64,000 nt of DNA from a virus. Numbering within the stretch: the first letter of the stretch is position 1; each line of letters opens with the position of its first letter. The translations under genes and the position numbers were made by a program. Of this stretch, positions 1 through 8,217 are shown piece after piece. The stretch lies in IMG/VR virus record IMGVR_UViG_3300032294_001352, positions 1-64,000 of that record. One strand, given 5' to 3'. The notes beneath the pieces were generated by a model. That model had not been told where the DNA came from and made no database searches. It saw only the letters and a program-made list of their open reading frames with translations.

Positions 1-329
1 TACTCCACATACCTGCCGCTTATCTCGTTCCATCCGGTATCCACAAACGAGTATGGACCACCGACCACATGCTTGTACCACTGGCGCGCAACGAACTCAG
101 GGCACTGCACGATGATACTGATAGGTGAGTGACGGAATGGCGACGTGTGTTCCTCACGCGCCAAAAAGGAAATCAACTTCTGTGACGGCTTCTCAGAATC
201 CTCATTCCCATAACTCACCCGTGCCGCCTGCGCCACTTTGTCTGATGGATCACGAAGCATAGCGTCATGGAAGATGATGAATCCGTGCTGGCCATCCACA
301 GGAAACGTTTCATTGAGTGGTACTGGCAT
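1..329 (-). CDS. thyX: Flavin-dependent thymidylate synthase ThyX (C-terminal part cut off by window)
   Basis: ThyX makes dTMP from dUMP using FAD, NADPH and methylene-tetrahydrofolate, so it supplies thymidine for phage replication. The visible 109 residues begin MPVPLNETFP and reach the family's diagnostic stretch: FRHSPISIIV near residue 73 followed by ARQWYKH and WNEISGRY near residues 99-106, which corresponds to the ThyX motif RH(R)x..NExSxRY. The start is fixed by AAGGAG five bases upstream. The rest of the gene runs off the left edge. It is the most downstream visible gene of a minus-strand cluster of small genes that starts near 1540. Confidence 0.93.
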   Translation of the reverse strand, partial: MPVPLNETFPVDGQHGFIIFHDAMLRDPSDKVAQAARVSYGNEDSEKPSQKLISFLAREEHTSPFRHSPISIIVQCPEFVARQWYKHVVGGPYSFVDTGWNEISGRYVE

Positions 330-337
330 GATGCTCC

Positions 338-658
338 TTATGCAGTGAGACGATTCAAATCAATCAATCGTGTAATAACATCCTTAGACGTGTGGCTATC
401 CCACGGATACTTTGCCGCAGGTACTTCCGGACATTGAAACAGATCCCAGTAGTCTTTGTGATAGTGGTTTGACACCTGACCAGTTGGCAGCATGGCCACC
501 ACGATAAAGTAATTCTCATCACCAAAGCAGCGCTCACCATCATGGTGAAAGAATGACTTGTGTACGTCATACAAGTGTTGCTTAGCCCACTCATTCACCA
601 GTAGTGAGTGATAGGCCATCCGAAAATCATACAACTCGTCAATGATACTGTTATCCAT
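338..658 (-). CDS. Hypothetical protein, 106 aa
   Basis: Not recognised. A soluble, aromatic-rich protein (many H, Y, W, D) with no membrane segment. Two adjacent ATG codons are possible; the second is chosen because it lies at better spacing from AGGTGA. It sits between thyX (9 bases downstream) and a 119-residue gene in the same direction, so it is probably co-transcribed from the promoter at 1572-1600. Confidence 0.7.
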   Translation of the reverse strand: MDNSIIDELYDFRMAYHSLLVNEWAKQHLYDVHKSFFHHDGERCFGDENYFIVVAMLPTGQVSNHYHKDYWDLFQCPEVPAAKYPWDSHTSKDVITRLIDLNRLTA

Positions 659-665
659 CATTCAC

Positions 666-1025
666 CTACATTTCATACGTATTCACGTCACGCTCAACCA
701 TGTCAACAGATTGCTCTGCCAATGACAGCACATGCCGCAGTTCTGCGTTGATATGCTTTTGCACATGTTTGAGCATGATGTAGATACTGGTGTCATTTGG
801 CGTGGCTTGGTATTGGCCGGTGAACGTCATACGACCATACTCCGTGGCGATTGCGTCTGGCTTGCGGCAAAACTGCACTTTGGCTTTCCAGTCTGCGTAG
901 TGCTCTTTGGTCTGGCCGTTATCTGTTTCCTGATGCACCGTGATTGTGATAGTGGCCACACCTAATCCCACATTGTTGATGTACGTGTACTCATCCTTAG
1001 ATGAGTGATACTGAATAAATCCCAT
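666..1025 (-). CDS. Hypothetical protein, 119 aa
   Basis: Not recognised. Starts MGFIQYHSSK and ends in a helical stretch (IMLKHVQKHINAELRHVL). An upstream in-frame start exists, but AGGAGG lies seven bases before the ATG used here, inside the end of the preceding gene, so this start is strongly preferred. The middle (GVATITITVHQE, MTFTGQYQAT) looks like beta strands. Part of the minus-strand operon ending in thyX. Confidence 0.75.
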   Translation of the reverse strand: MGFIQYHSSKDEYTYINNVGLGVATITITVHQETDNGQTKEHYADWKAKVQFCRKPDAIATEYGRMTFTGQYQATPNDTSIYIMLKHVQKHINAELRHVLSLAEQSVDMVERDVNTYEM

Positions 1026-1036
1026 AATCATTCCTC

Positions 1037-1540
1037 CTACGTTGTTGCCGCATTTCCCATCGTCTTGATAGCACGCCACGCACGCGCTCCAGACTTCTTT
1101 CCATTCAGTGCATCCATCACAAAATCCATGACTTCCAGTGTGACTCCTGGTCGGATCTTCAACCAGTGGTTCATCAGTAAGCGCAACTGCTGTGCTGTGG
1201 CCTGTGCAGCCGTCTTGGCCACGGATGTGGGGATAGCACGATTCTCATCCGCTCCGGCCACCAGTGGTAGCGTGTAGAACGTGTCCGTGTCAATGAACAA
1301 CCACATGCCGCCCACCCACTCATAGCCGTCTGCTGACTGAACCATCGGTGGATAATCTGATCGCCACACCAGTTTACCGGTGGTGCCAATCATGACGTGA
1401 ATCTCACGCACTCCGTTGGCAGCCGTATGCACACTTACCGTAATCTTGCGTGCTCTGGCATGAAACGGTACATTTGCCGCACGCGTGAGCATCCCATCAC
1501 TGGTGATAAGGATTTGCTCAGCAATATCTTCCGGATTCAT
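1037..1540 (-). CDS. Hypothetical protein, 167 aa
   Basis: Not recognised. First gene of the minus-strand thyX operon, beginning MNPEDIAEQI after a GAGAGGA site. N-terminal half is beta-rich (KITVSVHTA, REIHVMIGTTG), C-terminal half helical with basic residues (AQQLRLLMNHWLKIRP). Its promoter lies 30-60 bases upstream. Confidence 0.7.
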   Translation of the reverse strand: MNPEDIAEQILITSDGMLTRAANVPFHARARKITVSVHTAANGVREIHVMIGTTGKLVWRSDYPPMVQSADGYEWVGGMWLFIDTDTFYTLPLVAGADENRAIPTSVAKTAAQATAQQLRLLMNHWLKIRPGVTLEVMDFVMDALNGKKSGARAWRAIKTMGNAATT

Positions 1541-1571
1541 CATTCCTCTCTTCTACTCAGTGTCTGCGTTC

Positions 1572-1600
1572 AGTATAGTACTGATTAAAAATCTTTGCAA
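1572..1600 (-). promoter_or_regulatory. Sigma70-type promoter for the thyX-side operon
   Basis: On the minus strand TTGCAA (1595-1600) and TATACT (1572-1577) are separated by 17 bases. The -35 hexamer is palindromic and is also the -35 of the divergent promoter at 1595-1622. Confidence 0.7.
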
Positions 1601-1622
1601 TTTGTATAATTAGTAGTATACT
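1595..1622 (+). promoter_or_regulatory. Sigma70-type promoter, divergent, sharing its -35
   Basis: TTGCAA (1595-1600), 16-base AT-rich spacer, TATACT (1617-1622). The next start codon is at 1657 with AAAGGG just upstream. Because TTGCAA is self-complementary, the same six bases serve both directions. Confidence 0.7.
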
Positions 1623-1656
1623 CATATTGTCAGTATTGATAATGAAAGGGTGTGTC

Positions 1657-2016
1657 ATGACAGTCAAAGGAAGCCGTCGAAGTGCCGCAGAAACACCAGT
1701 CAAGCCGGTAGAACCAGTGCAAGAAGTGGTGGTGCAAGAAGCCGTAGTAGCACCAGTGCAGGAAGTGGTGACTAAGGCCATTCAAGCACAAGACTGGATT
1801 ATCTCATATCCGCTCAATGACTTGTATGCAGTGGGAATCACGCTGCCTAACGCCAACTTTGAGTCACAGGTGGTCTTGTTTGATCGCAACGGTGGCCAGT
1901 TGCCGCTTGCAACAATGGCAACTAGCAATCTCACGGAAACTGACATCCTGCGTGGGAGCAAACGATTGGTGTCAGCCATCCTGAACAATCTGGCACGATC
2001 CACCACGCTCATCTAG
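1657..2016 (+). CDS. Hypothetical protein, 119 aa, with Pro/Val/Glu repeat linker
   Basis: Not recognised. Starts MTVKGSRRSAAE, a basic N-terminus, followed by a repeated linker of PVEPVQEVVVQEAV type (residues about 12-38) and then a compact domain (DWIISYPLNDLYAVGI ... LVSAILNNLARS). The ATG at 1657 is chosen for its AAAGGG site. It is a single-gene unit between its own promoter and a strong terminator at 2045. Confidence 0.75.
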   Translation: MTVKGSRRSAAETPVKPVEPVQEVVVQEAVVAPVQEVVTKAIQAQDWIISYPLNDLYAVGITLPNANFESQVVLFDRNGGQLPLATMATSNLTETDILRGSKRLVSAILNNLARSTTLI

Positions 2017-2044
2017 CACACGCGCTGCTCATAACCATCCACAG

Positions 2045-2075
2045 ACGCACTAGGATTTTTTCCTAGTGCGTTTTT
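2045..2075 (+). terminator. Rho-independent terminator
   Basis: An 11-bp perfect stem (2045-2055 with 2061-2071), five-base T loop and a run of T. It closes the 1657-2016 transcript. Confidence 0.88.
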
Positions 2076-2121
2076 GTTGACGTGACTGCTATGCTATGAG
2101 TAGTACAGATAGGAGCACGTT

Positions 2122-2613
2122 ATGATTCAAATCCGTTCAGCATTACGCTTTGCCGCAAGTGCCACTCGATGGCTAGGTGGGGTGTTTGGTCGTATCACTG
2201 ACGCACCCAATGAGGGCTTTGAGCAACTTGGTCGTGCGTTGGATCGCTTCCCAGATGAACTGGCCAAAGAAACGGCCAAAGCACAGGAACAATCCATCGC
2301 CAATATGAAGACGGATTTGATGGCCTATCCGTCACAACGTTATGGCACTACATATCGCCGCACGTATCTACTCCGCTCTGGATGGGTAGGTGCGCCAATC
2401 ATCACTAGTAGTACCATTGATAGTGGCTTTCCGGCCAAAGTGACTTCCATTGAGAATCCAGTGCCATACGCAGGATGGGTGCAGCGTCGCTCAACACAAG
2501 CGTACTGGAATCGTGGGCGCTGGGCTACCGTGGAAGACGTTATTGCCAAACACTCACCATCTGTCGTGGATACCATCATCCGTGCTGTTACCATCTTGTC
2601 ACGATCGTTTTAG
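2122..2613 (+). CDS. HK97 gp10-like putative head-tail/tail component
   Basis: A 163-residue protein with the layout of gp10-like neck/tail-completion proteins: an N-terminal helix, then YRRTYLLRSGW near residue 77, a central strand pair, ENPVPYAGWVQ near residue 113 and a C-terminal helix (EDVIAKHSP). The 'L..SW ... NPVPYAGWVQ' pattern is typical of that family. It lies 16 kb before the main virion cluster, which is unusual. AGGAGC precedes the ATG. Assignment rests on pattern only. Confidence 0.5.
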   Translation: MIQIRSALRFAASATRWLGGVFGRITDAPNEGFEQLGRALDRFPDELAKETAKAQEQSIANMKTDLMAYPSQRYGTTYRRTYLLRSGWVGAPIITSSTIDSGFPAKVTSIENPVPYAGWVQRRSTQAYWNRGRWATVEDVIAKHSPSVVDTIIRAVTILSRSF

Positions 2614-2622
2614 GAGTGCGGC

Positions 2623-3546
2623 ATGGGCAGGAATCGACCAAAAGCAGGCGTTGGTGTGGTTCAGCAAGTGGTGAATCAAATCCCCACTGATGGGCAGCCG
2701 ATTGACACGGCCTATCCCTATGAGGATGGCACGTATTATTACTTGTACGGATTTCCTAAGGAAGTACAAGACATGATTATTGGTGGCGGCAATGAAGAAG
2801 CAGAGTATGTTCGGAATGCGTCACCAGAAGAGTATGAGATCCGTAAAGGAACGTACCAAAGTTTGGGTCTAGACATTGAGAATCGTGTGGACCAGCAGAT
2901 ATTTGCGGATCTTACGAGCATGTTTTCCCCAGCAAATGGAGTCATTGCACGGCGCAGCATCAATGTTGGCTACTGGAATCGTGATGAGATCAACATTGAA
3001 AATCTTTCATTTTCTACCACAAAGGAAACGCCAGACTACGTGGGCTTTGCCATGATTGCTCGGCAGGTGACTGCGGCACAGGAGATTGCACGTCGTACCG
3101 GAATGATTGTGCACATAGACGTGAATGCAGCACAGGGTGGTACATATTCCGGTTTCTCAGTCTGGCCAAAACTCGGTTATGACTTTGAGATTCCTGAGCA
3201 ACTACAAACACTTCTTGTAGAGGATTATGGATTCAAAGAGAATGAAGTAGACAAAGGCACTGCCGCATTTATGAGTACATACAATCGCAACGGCTATGAC
3301 GGATATAGCGTGTGGCGTGAAATCACGGAAAATCTCAATCTAAGTTACTCACCAAGTGGGCGCACAACCATCTATCCTGATGGCCGATCAACGCCAGCAC
3401 TGGAAGTGACAAAAGAATACGCACGTCAATTCTCTAAGTCTGTTAAGCGGCAACAGCAGGGTGTCTTTGGGAATGGCCAACTGAGTGACGAAGATGACGC
3501 TATCCTGCATGAGATTTGGATGAACATGCGCAACGCAAAGGATTGA
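2623..3546 (+). CDS. MGRN-family protein A, 307 aa, with GNAT-like domain
   Basis: Member of the phage's own family of proteins starting M-G-R-N-R-(K)-K-x-G-x-G. After a variable part come a short module (SLGLDIENR near 85), a domain at about 105-235 with GFAMIARQVTAAQEIARRTG and FSVWPKLGYDF, and the tail LSDEDDAILHEIW. The 'Gx..AM..RQ..AA...G ... VWPKLGY' signature resembles GNAT-type acetyltransferase domains seen in phage structural proteins; that is an inference. Full-length paralogues sit at 47740, 48571 and 49696. AGGAG lies before the ATG. Function unknown. Confidence 0.85.
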   Translation: MGRNRPKAGVGVVQQVVNQIPTDGQPIDTAYPYEDGTYYYLYGFPKEVQDMIIGGGNEEAEYVRNASPEEYEIRKGTYQSLGLDIENRVDQQIFADLTSMFSPANGVIARRSINVGYWNRDEINIENLSFSTTKETPDYVGFAMIARQVTAAQEIARRTGMIVHIDVNAAQGGTYSGFSVWPKLGYDFEIPEQLQTLLVEDYGFKENEVDKGTAAFMSTYNRNGYDGYSVWREITENLNLSYSPSGRTTIYPDGRSTPALEVTKEYARQFSKSVKRQQQGVFGNGQLSDEDDAILHEIWMNMRNAKD

Positions 3547-3548
3547 TG

Positions 3549-4097
3549 ATGGGGCGCAATCGGAAACGCACAAGTGCCAGTGTTGGAGCAGTCACCTACC
3601 GTATTGTTGAAAGCGGCAGTAGTGGTGACATCACCAAAGAACTTGGTGACTGGTCCACGTATCCACCACGCGCCAAATCCATGTTTCAAGACGGAGTAAG
3701 CACGTTGGCTGCGTTTGTTGCCAGTGATGAGCGATGGTCCAACTTAGTGCGTGACAAGTTTGGGCTTGATCCTGCCAATCCTGCACATCTTGAAGTTGTT
3801 GCGGCAGTCGCAGGAATCACCAGTGCAGAAGACTTAACGCTTGATGATGATGAGGAAAACACCATATTGTCATCTGGGCTTGATTCAAGTGGCCGTGTAT
3901 CTGTGTGGCCATCCGCTGATGGTACACGCATTGACGTGGATATTGGTACGTTTGCCAAATTACGGACATCCAATCAACCACGTCTAGCCTACGCAATGAT
4001 TCGACGCATGGTGTGGGGGATGCGGCAGTGGGCTGAGATACAGGGTGTTCCACCAGAGGGTGCTATTTACAGGCTGAGTCTGATGGAATGGCAATGA
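3549..4097 (+). CDS. MGRN-family protein B, N-terminal part (split gene)
   Basis: Starts MGRNRKRTSASVGAV and carries the family's middle module (FGLDPANPAHLEVVAAVAGI) and the first half of the GNAT-like domain (LAYAMIRRMVWGMRQWAE ... IYRLSLMEWQ), then stops at 4095-4097. In full-length paralogues the protein continues directly into a 'VWPKLGY' strand, which here is in another frame beginning at 4094. The TGA overlaps the next ATG as ATGA, so the two halves could be made by coupled translation; otherwise it is a frameshifted gene or a read error. Confidence 0.75.
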   Translation: MGRNRKRTSASVGAVTYRIVESGSSGDITKELGDWSTYPPRAKSMFQDGVSTLAAFVASDERWSNLVRDKFGLDPANPAHLEVVAAVAGITSAEDLTLDDDEENTILSSGLDSSGRVSVWPSADGTRIDVDIGTFAKLRTSNQPRLAYAMIRRMVWGMRQWAEIQGVPPEGAIYRLSLMEWQ

Positions 4098-4375
4098 ATG
4101 GAGTGGAAACATGGGCTAAACTCGGATTCAATTTCACGTTGCGTCGGGAACTCCGTAGTGCCGCAGAAGACGCAGGATTCAGTAGCACAAGCACACTGGA
4201 TCTAATGACGGAGCGGAATGCTAATGGTCAACTAGGCTTTGATGCGTGGAATAGCATTGTAGCCCAAGTGATTGCTGAGGATGGCAGCGCAGAAGCAGAT
4301 GGTGGATTCCAGATTGGAGATGGAAGCAGCAGTTTGCGTGTACTTCAACGATATGGTGAATTACAAGGCTATTAA
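4094..4375 (+). CDS. MGRN-family protein B, C-terminal part (split gene)
   Basis: Begins MNGVETWAKLGFNF, which aligns with the GFxVWPKLGYxF strand of the paralogues, followed by LMTERNANGQLGFDAW and the family tail SLRVLQRYGELQG. It has no MGRNRKK leader and overlaps the preceding stop codon by ATGA. It clearly completes the gene that starts at 3549. Whether it forms a separate working polypeptide cannot be told from the sequence. Confidence 0.7.
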   Translation: MNGVETWAKLGFNFTLRRELRSAAEDAGFSSTSTLDLMTERNANGQLGFDAWNSIVAQVIAEDGSAEADGGFQIGDGSSSLRVLQRYGELQGY

Positions 4376-4385
4376 GGAGTAGATG

Positions 4386-5042
4386 ATGGGAAGAAATCGT
4401 AAGAAGCGTGGTGTTGGGGCTGTGGAGGCTAAGATCTATGACGTTTTTGGGAACGTGATTGGAGAAACCACGCCAGAACCTGCGGCAACACCACCAGTGC
4501 AACCACAAACCGTAGAAGCACCAGCACCTGTAGCCAAAGTAAATGACTACATTGCCAATGTCACTGGTGATGGATTAACTAGTGCTACACGCTTGTCACT
4601 GAAAGAGTCAGAGTTTAACGACTTGACTCCTGATCAACGCACCAAGATGTTGCAAGATGTGACGAATGCAGCAGATGACATATCCGTAAAATTGGCTGAG
4701 CGGATTCTTGAACAAGGCGCACCACGCTTTGGTACACCAGAACGCACAGAGTTCCAGAACGCATTGAGCAACGTGGATGAACTGGGCAAAGTGGTATCAC
4801 TCTTGATGCGTGCTGACTTCCAAGATCAAAAGACAAGCCCAAGCAAGGCTGAGGCTGAGCGTGCCTATTTGCCGCAGTGGCGTGACTCATTCCGCTCATA
4901 CGTACTCCGAGAGATCCGTCAAGCCGTGCGCCAGATGGGTGACGCAGCACCAGCAGCACTCCGTGAATTGCGTGGCCAACAACGTGCTGTGGAAGAGGCA
5001 ATAGAGTTTGTACCGATTGCCGCACGGAATCGCGCACGATAG
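4386..5042 (+). CDS. MGRN-family protein C, 218 aa
   Basis: Starts MGRNRKKRGVGAV followed by the second shared module KIYDVFGNVIGE, also present in the proteins at 48571 and 49696. The rest differs: a Pro/Ala/Thr linker (about 30-55) and a helical, charged C-terminus (about 75-218) ending in Arg-rich RNRAR. It has no GNAT-like domain. Two adjacent ATGs occur; the second (4386) has better spacing from AAGGAG. It shows that the leader is shared by proteins with unrelated bodies. Confidence 0.82.
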   Translation: MGRNRKKRGVGAVEAKIYDVFGNVIGETTPEPAATPPVQPQTVEAPAPVAKVNDYIANVTGDGLTSATRLSLKESEFNDLTPDQRTKMLQDVTNAADDISVKLAERILEQGAPRFGTPERTEFQNALSNVDELGKVVSLLMRADFQDQKTSPSKAEAERAYLPQWRDSFRSYVLREIRQAVRQMGDAAPAALRELRGQQRAVEEAIEFVPIAARNRAR

Positions 5043-5095
5043 TATTGCTGATGCTTGTATGATACAAGTAAGTGGGATTGATAGGAGAATCAAAC

Positions 5096-6343
5096 ATGGG
5101 CCGTAATCGTAAAAAGGGTGGCGCAGGAGCAGGTGCAACGACGGCCACTCCAGTGCCGCAAGCAAACGCAGGAACAATCAATGGTTGGGAGCAAATTGGT
5201 GACAACGCAGACGGAACGCTTACCAAAGTGTTGCCAGATGGCACCGTCTTGACTATCTATCCAACGTCCTCTGGTCCAAATGATTTTGCGATTGACGTTG
5301 AGCAAGATCGAAGTGGTGGCGTTAGTGTGATTGCTGTAGAGGATGCACGCAACGCTGATGGCACGTTCAACATGGATGCAATTGCGGCAGCAGCACAACG
5401 CTACGCAGAAGCGTTGCAATCAGAAGAACCGTATTATGAGGATGAGGCAGAATTACAGTCAGGCCTTATTGACTTTCTCAATGAAATTGGTCGTGAAACT
5501 GGTGCACCTGGCTTCTTTGATCGCTTACTCCGTGGCGAACCAGTGCAGTCACCACAAGCCGTGGCTGAGTCACGCAAATTGGCTGATGAGTCCGCAAAGG
5601 CAGCAGATACGTTTGGTACGGTGGTGCAACGCATGGCACCGGACCAGATGAATGCACAACAGGCTGCTGCGGCACGTCAGGCCATTATCCAAGGCATTCA
5701 GGCTGCTGGTGGTGCACTGAGTAAGCAGGATTTGGCTGATATGCAGCGTATTGCTGGAATGCTCTCACCAAACTTTGTTGAGCGGCAACGGAATCGTGTG
5801 TTGGGTGGAATTGCTGCACTTGGCCGGATGCACGCAGACGTGGCCACGGCTTTGCGTCGTGGTACTAATGCTGGCATTCAGGAAGCGTTGGATCGCACGT
5901 CACGCGTAGAAGACGGCCTCCGTACTACGGTTGACACAGTGATGCAAGGTGCGCTGCAACAAGATGCGTTAGTGCGGCGCCTTAATGCACTATCCAAGCG
6001 TGCTGAGCGTCAGGGATTCCCAGAACCAGCACGTCAGGCCATCATTCAGGCTATCCGCTCATTACCACTTGTAGAACTGGAAAAATCAAGCAGTGGTGCT
6101 GTGGGAATGATTGCGCGCCTTGGTCGCAATGGCTTACTTCCAAGCGTACAAGCCGTAGCACAAGCACGCCAGTTGGGTGGGCGGCAAAACTTGCAGGCCA
6201 ATGTACAGGAAACGGCTGAGGGTATTGCGCGTGCAATCACTATCCGTCGTGAGCAACAAGGCCAGAAGTCACCTGCCAAACAAATCACTGATCGCCTACG
6301 CACGTTAGAGCGTGCCAGTGCTGTAGCACGCTCTGGTCGATAA
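5096..6343 (+). CDS. MGRN-family protein D, 415 aa, helical
   Basis: Starts MGRNRKKGGAGAG. Residues about 25-110 form a domain also found in the proteins at 16717 and, in part, 46369 (WEQIGDNADGTLT ... LPDGTVLTIYP ... DARNADGTFNMDAIAAAAQRY). From about 130 to the end it is long, Ala/Gln/Arg-rich and helical (AAAARQAIIQGIQAAGG, LNALSKRAERQGF), suggesting an elongated or oligomeric structure. AGGAG precedes the start. No catalytic motif seen. Confidence 0.83.
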   Translation: MGRNRKKGGAGAGATTATPVPQANAGTINGWEQIGDNADGTLTKVLPDGTVLTIYPTSSGPNDFAIDVEQDRSGGVSVIAVEDARNADGTFNMDAIAAAAQRYAEALQSEEPYYEDEAELQSGLIDFLNEIGRETGAPGFFDRLLRGEPVQSPQAVAESRKLADESAKAADTFGTVVQRMAPDQMNAQQAAAARQAIIQGIQAAGGALSKQDLADMQRIAGMLSPNFVERQRNRVLGGIAALGRMHADVATALRRGTNAGIQEALDRTSRVEDGLRTTVDTVMQGALQQDALVRRLNALSKRAERQGFPEPARQAIIQAIRSLPLVELEKSSSGAVGMIARLGRNGLLPSVQAVAQARQLGGRQNLQANVQETAEGIARAITIRREQQGQKSPAKQITDRLRTLERASAVARSGR

Positions 6344-6395
6344 GACTTGATGATGCATGTAGGATAAATCTAGAACGTAGCAAAGGAGAGATACC

Positions 6396-7346
6396 ATGGG
6401 CCGTAATCGAAAAAAGGGTGGTGGTGCTGGGGCTGTGGAAAATCGTGAACCAGAGTTGGATTCAGGTGGTGGCGGCAATAATCAACCGTTTATCAATCCA
6501 CCAGAACCACAAGAAGAAGTTCCTGTTGAACCGCAGCCACAACCACGTCAACGTATGACACCAGAGCAAGTGTTTGGTCCAGACATTTACGATCCAGGCA
6601 TTCCGCGTCAACTTGAACCAGGCGGCATTCGTACTGCGTGGAATAATGCAACGGCTGCACAACTTGGTCGTGCATTAGAAGATGCGCCAACTGCACAATC
6701 ATTTACGATGATGTACAATTTGCCAACCGCACGCGAGTATTTTGACATTCCATCTAAAGAGCGAGCACCACTCACAAAACGCGAAGTATTGCAGTTGGCT
6801 GACGTGATTGGTGGTTCAGAAATTGTACGAAATGATGGATATGATGCACTTCTTCGTGATCTTGGACTTGAGGGAATGCCGCGTGCAACGTCACGTACTA
6901 TCCGAGTTGGCCGTGACACCAAGCCAATGGTTACGCGCGTCAGTCGGTTAGCACGAAAGTTGCCAGGTATTGAAAATCTTAATCCTGAAGATCGTGCGCG
7001 CGTTGGTGCTATCTTAGACGTGATTGGTGGTATCTCATTGACGCGTGAGCGTGCATGGGAAACCATGATTTTGACTCGTGGTCAAACAACGCCAAAAGGC
7101 GAAGTGATGGGGCGGCAAGTCAAACGATTGATTGCTGAGGGGCGTCGATTGTCTAATGAAATCAATCGCATTATGGGTGATAACACGCCACCACGAAAAG
7201 ATGGACTTCCTAAGCCTGGCACACCTGGTGCACAAGTGTATGACGCTCTCTTCACTAAGGCTGGTCGTGGGCATGATTTCCGCGCACGCAATCACAAGGC
7301 ACCGATGTACGCAGATCGTGGTCTAGAACAAATCAACAACGACTAA
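6396..7346 (+). CDS. MGRN-family protein E, 316 aa
   Basis: Starts MGRNRKKGGGAGAVEN, then an acidic/Pro/Gln-rich linker (about 20-60) and a mainly helical body (about 65-316) with many Arg, for example RAWETMILTRGQTTP and RRLSNEINRIMGD. The C-terminus is basic and His-rich (RGHDFRARNHKAP). No known domain recognised. Last gene of the plus-strand MGRN block, ending 21 bases before a bidirectional terminator. A strong AAGGAG is present. Confidence 0.83.
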   Translation: MGRNRKKGGGAGAVENREPELDSGGGGNNQPFINPPEPQEEVPVEPQPQPRQRMTPEQVFGPDIYDPGIPRQLEPGGIRTAWNNATAAQLGRALEDAPTAQSFTMMYNLPTAREYFDIPSKERAPLTKREVLQLADVIGGSEIVRNDGYDALLRDLGLEGMPRATSRTIRVGRDTKPMVTRVSRLARKLPGIENLNPEDRARVGAILDVIGGISLTRERAWETMILTRGQTTPKGEVMGRQVKRLIAEGRRLSNEINRIMGDNTPPRKDGLPKPGTPGAQVYDALFTKAGRGHDFRARNHKAPMYADRGLEQINND

Positions 7347-7367
7347 CGCTACGCTACATGCGGCACT

Positions 7368-7397
7368 AAAGCCTCTGACTGGTTAGTCAGAGGCTTT
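7368..7397. terminator. Bidirectional terminator between convergent operons
   Basis: Perfect 13-bp stem with a GGTT loop; A-run on one side and T-run on the other make it work in both directions. It separates the plus-strand MGRN block from the minus-strand genes at 7411-8946. Confidence 0.88.
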
Positions 7398-7410
7398 GTG
7401 ATCAGGTAGA

Positions 7411-7785
7411 TTATTTCACGCACATCTCAATGAGCAACGCGCGGAGATGTGCATCTTGCATGGCCACACTTGCTTGGTCTGGTTGCACAGGCAGCATGGC
7501 AATGACTTTCCGGATAATCGCATCGGTGATGGGCAGCGTGTTTCCCTCACGATCTGCTGGACCAGTAATCACGGATGGACCAAACAGCGTGTGGCCAAAC
7601 AGTGCCACGATTCCCCAGTTCAATCCCATGCCTTGGCCAATCCCATCATCATTCACGAAGATGCTATATTGACGCTCTCCGAGCACGTCAAAGTATCCTC
7701 CAACGTGCTCTTGCAATGATTCCATCCCAATGTCAAACAATGGCACCCACTCTGCGTTATCGGTAATCTTGATTCCTTTAATCAT
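7411..7785 (-). CDS. DUF3846-like small protein, 124 aa
   Basis: The order EHVGGYFDVLG, YSIFVNDDGIGQG, LNWGIVALFGHTLFGPSVITG matches the layout of the DUF3846 family of phage and plasmid proteins (VGGYIE ... NDEG ... N ... GxxVIxG). Function of that family is unknown. Third gene of a minus-strand operon; its start overlaps the end of the gene at 7778 by eight bases. Confidence 0.65.
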   Translation of the reverse strand: MIKGIKITDNAEWVPLFDIGMESLQEHVGGYFDVLGERQYSIFVNDDGIGQGMGLNWGIVALFGHTLFGPSVITGPADREGNTLPITDAIIRKVIAMLPVQPDQASVAMQDAHLRALLIEMCVK

Positions 7786-8206
7786 CCTCTCGCTCCGTTT
7801 CTATTGGGGCATTGGTCGTCAACTGAATGAGTGTGTTCAGTGTGTCAATGCCTTGGGTGATGGCTGACTCAATGGCTTCCTCACGCGCACCAGTAAACCA
7901 TGCCAAAATGAATGGTTCATCATCTTCTACCAGTTCCACAGCCAATGGTCCGTCTACTATGTCTAACGCTCCGGTGCTTGGTTCTGGTAGGATTTCACGG
8001 TTTTCCACTTGTTTGCGAAGATCAACCAAGTGCAATGCTGCCAACTTGATGGCTTCCTCTTTGCTCGGAGCAACCGGACCAAGCCACTCAGCATCTTCCT
8101 CAAACACGTCACCGTCTGGAAATGATTCCGTCATTCGAGAAATCCATACCACACGATACTGACCATCTTTTACACGCACTGCTGCCATGGTTGTGTATTC
8201 AGCCAT
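7778..8206 (-). CDS. Hypothetical acidic protein, 142 aa
   Basis: Not recognised. Begins MAEYTTMAAVRVKDGQY and looks like a small alpha/beta protein: two N-terminal strands, a helix (SKEEAIKLAALHLVDLRKQ), more strands (PLAVELVED, FILAWFTG) and a C-terminal helix. Strongly acidic, like several neighbours. An AAGGAG site is present. Operon partner of the flanking genes. Confidence 0.72.
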   Translation of the reverse strand: MAEYTTMAAVRVKDGQYRVVWISRMTESFPDGDVFEEDAEWLGPVAPSKEEAIKLAALHLVDLRKQVENREILPEPSTGALDIVDGPLAVELVEDDEPFILAWFTGAREEAIESAITQGIDTLNTLIQLTTNAPIETEREDD

Positions 8207-8217
8207 GTGTTTTCTCC

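Noticed and set aside
2077-2108. Promoter TTGACG for the gene at 2122
   Set aside because: No acceptable -10 at 16-18 bases; reported only as not supported.
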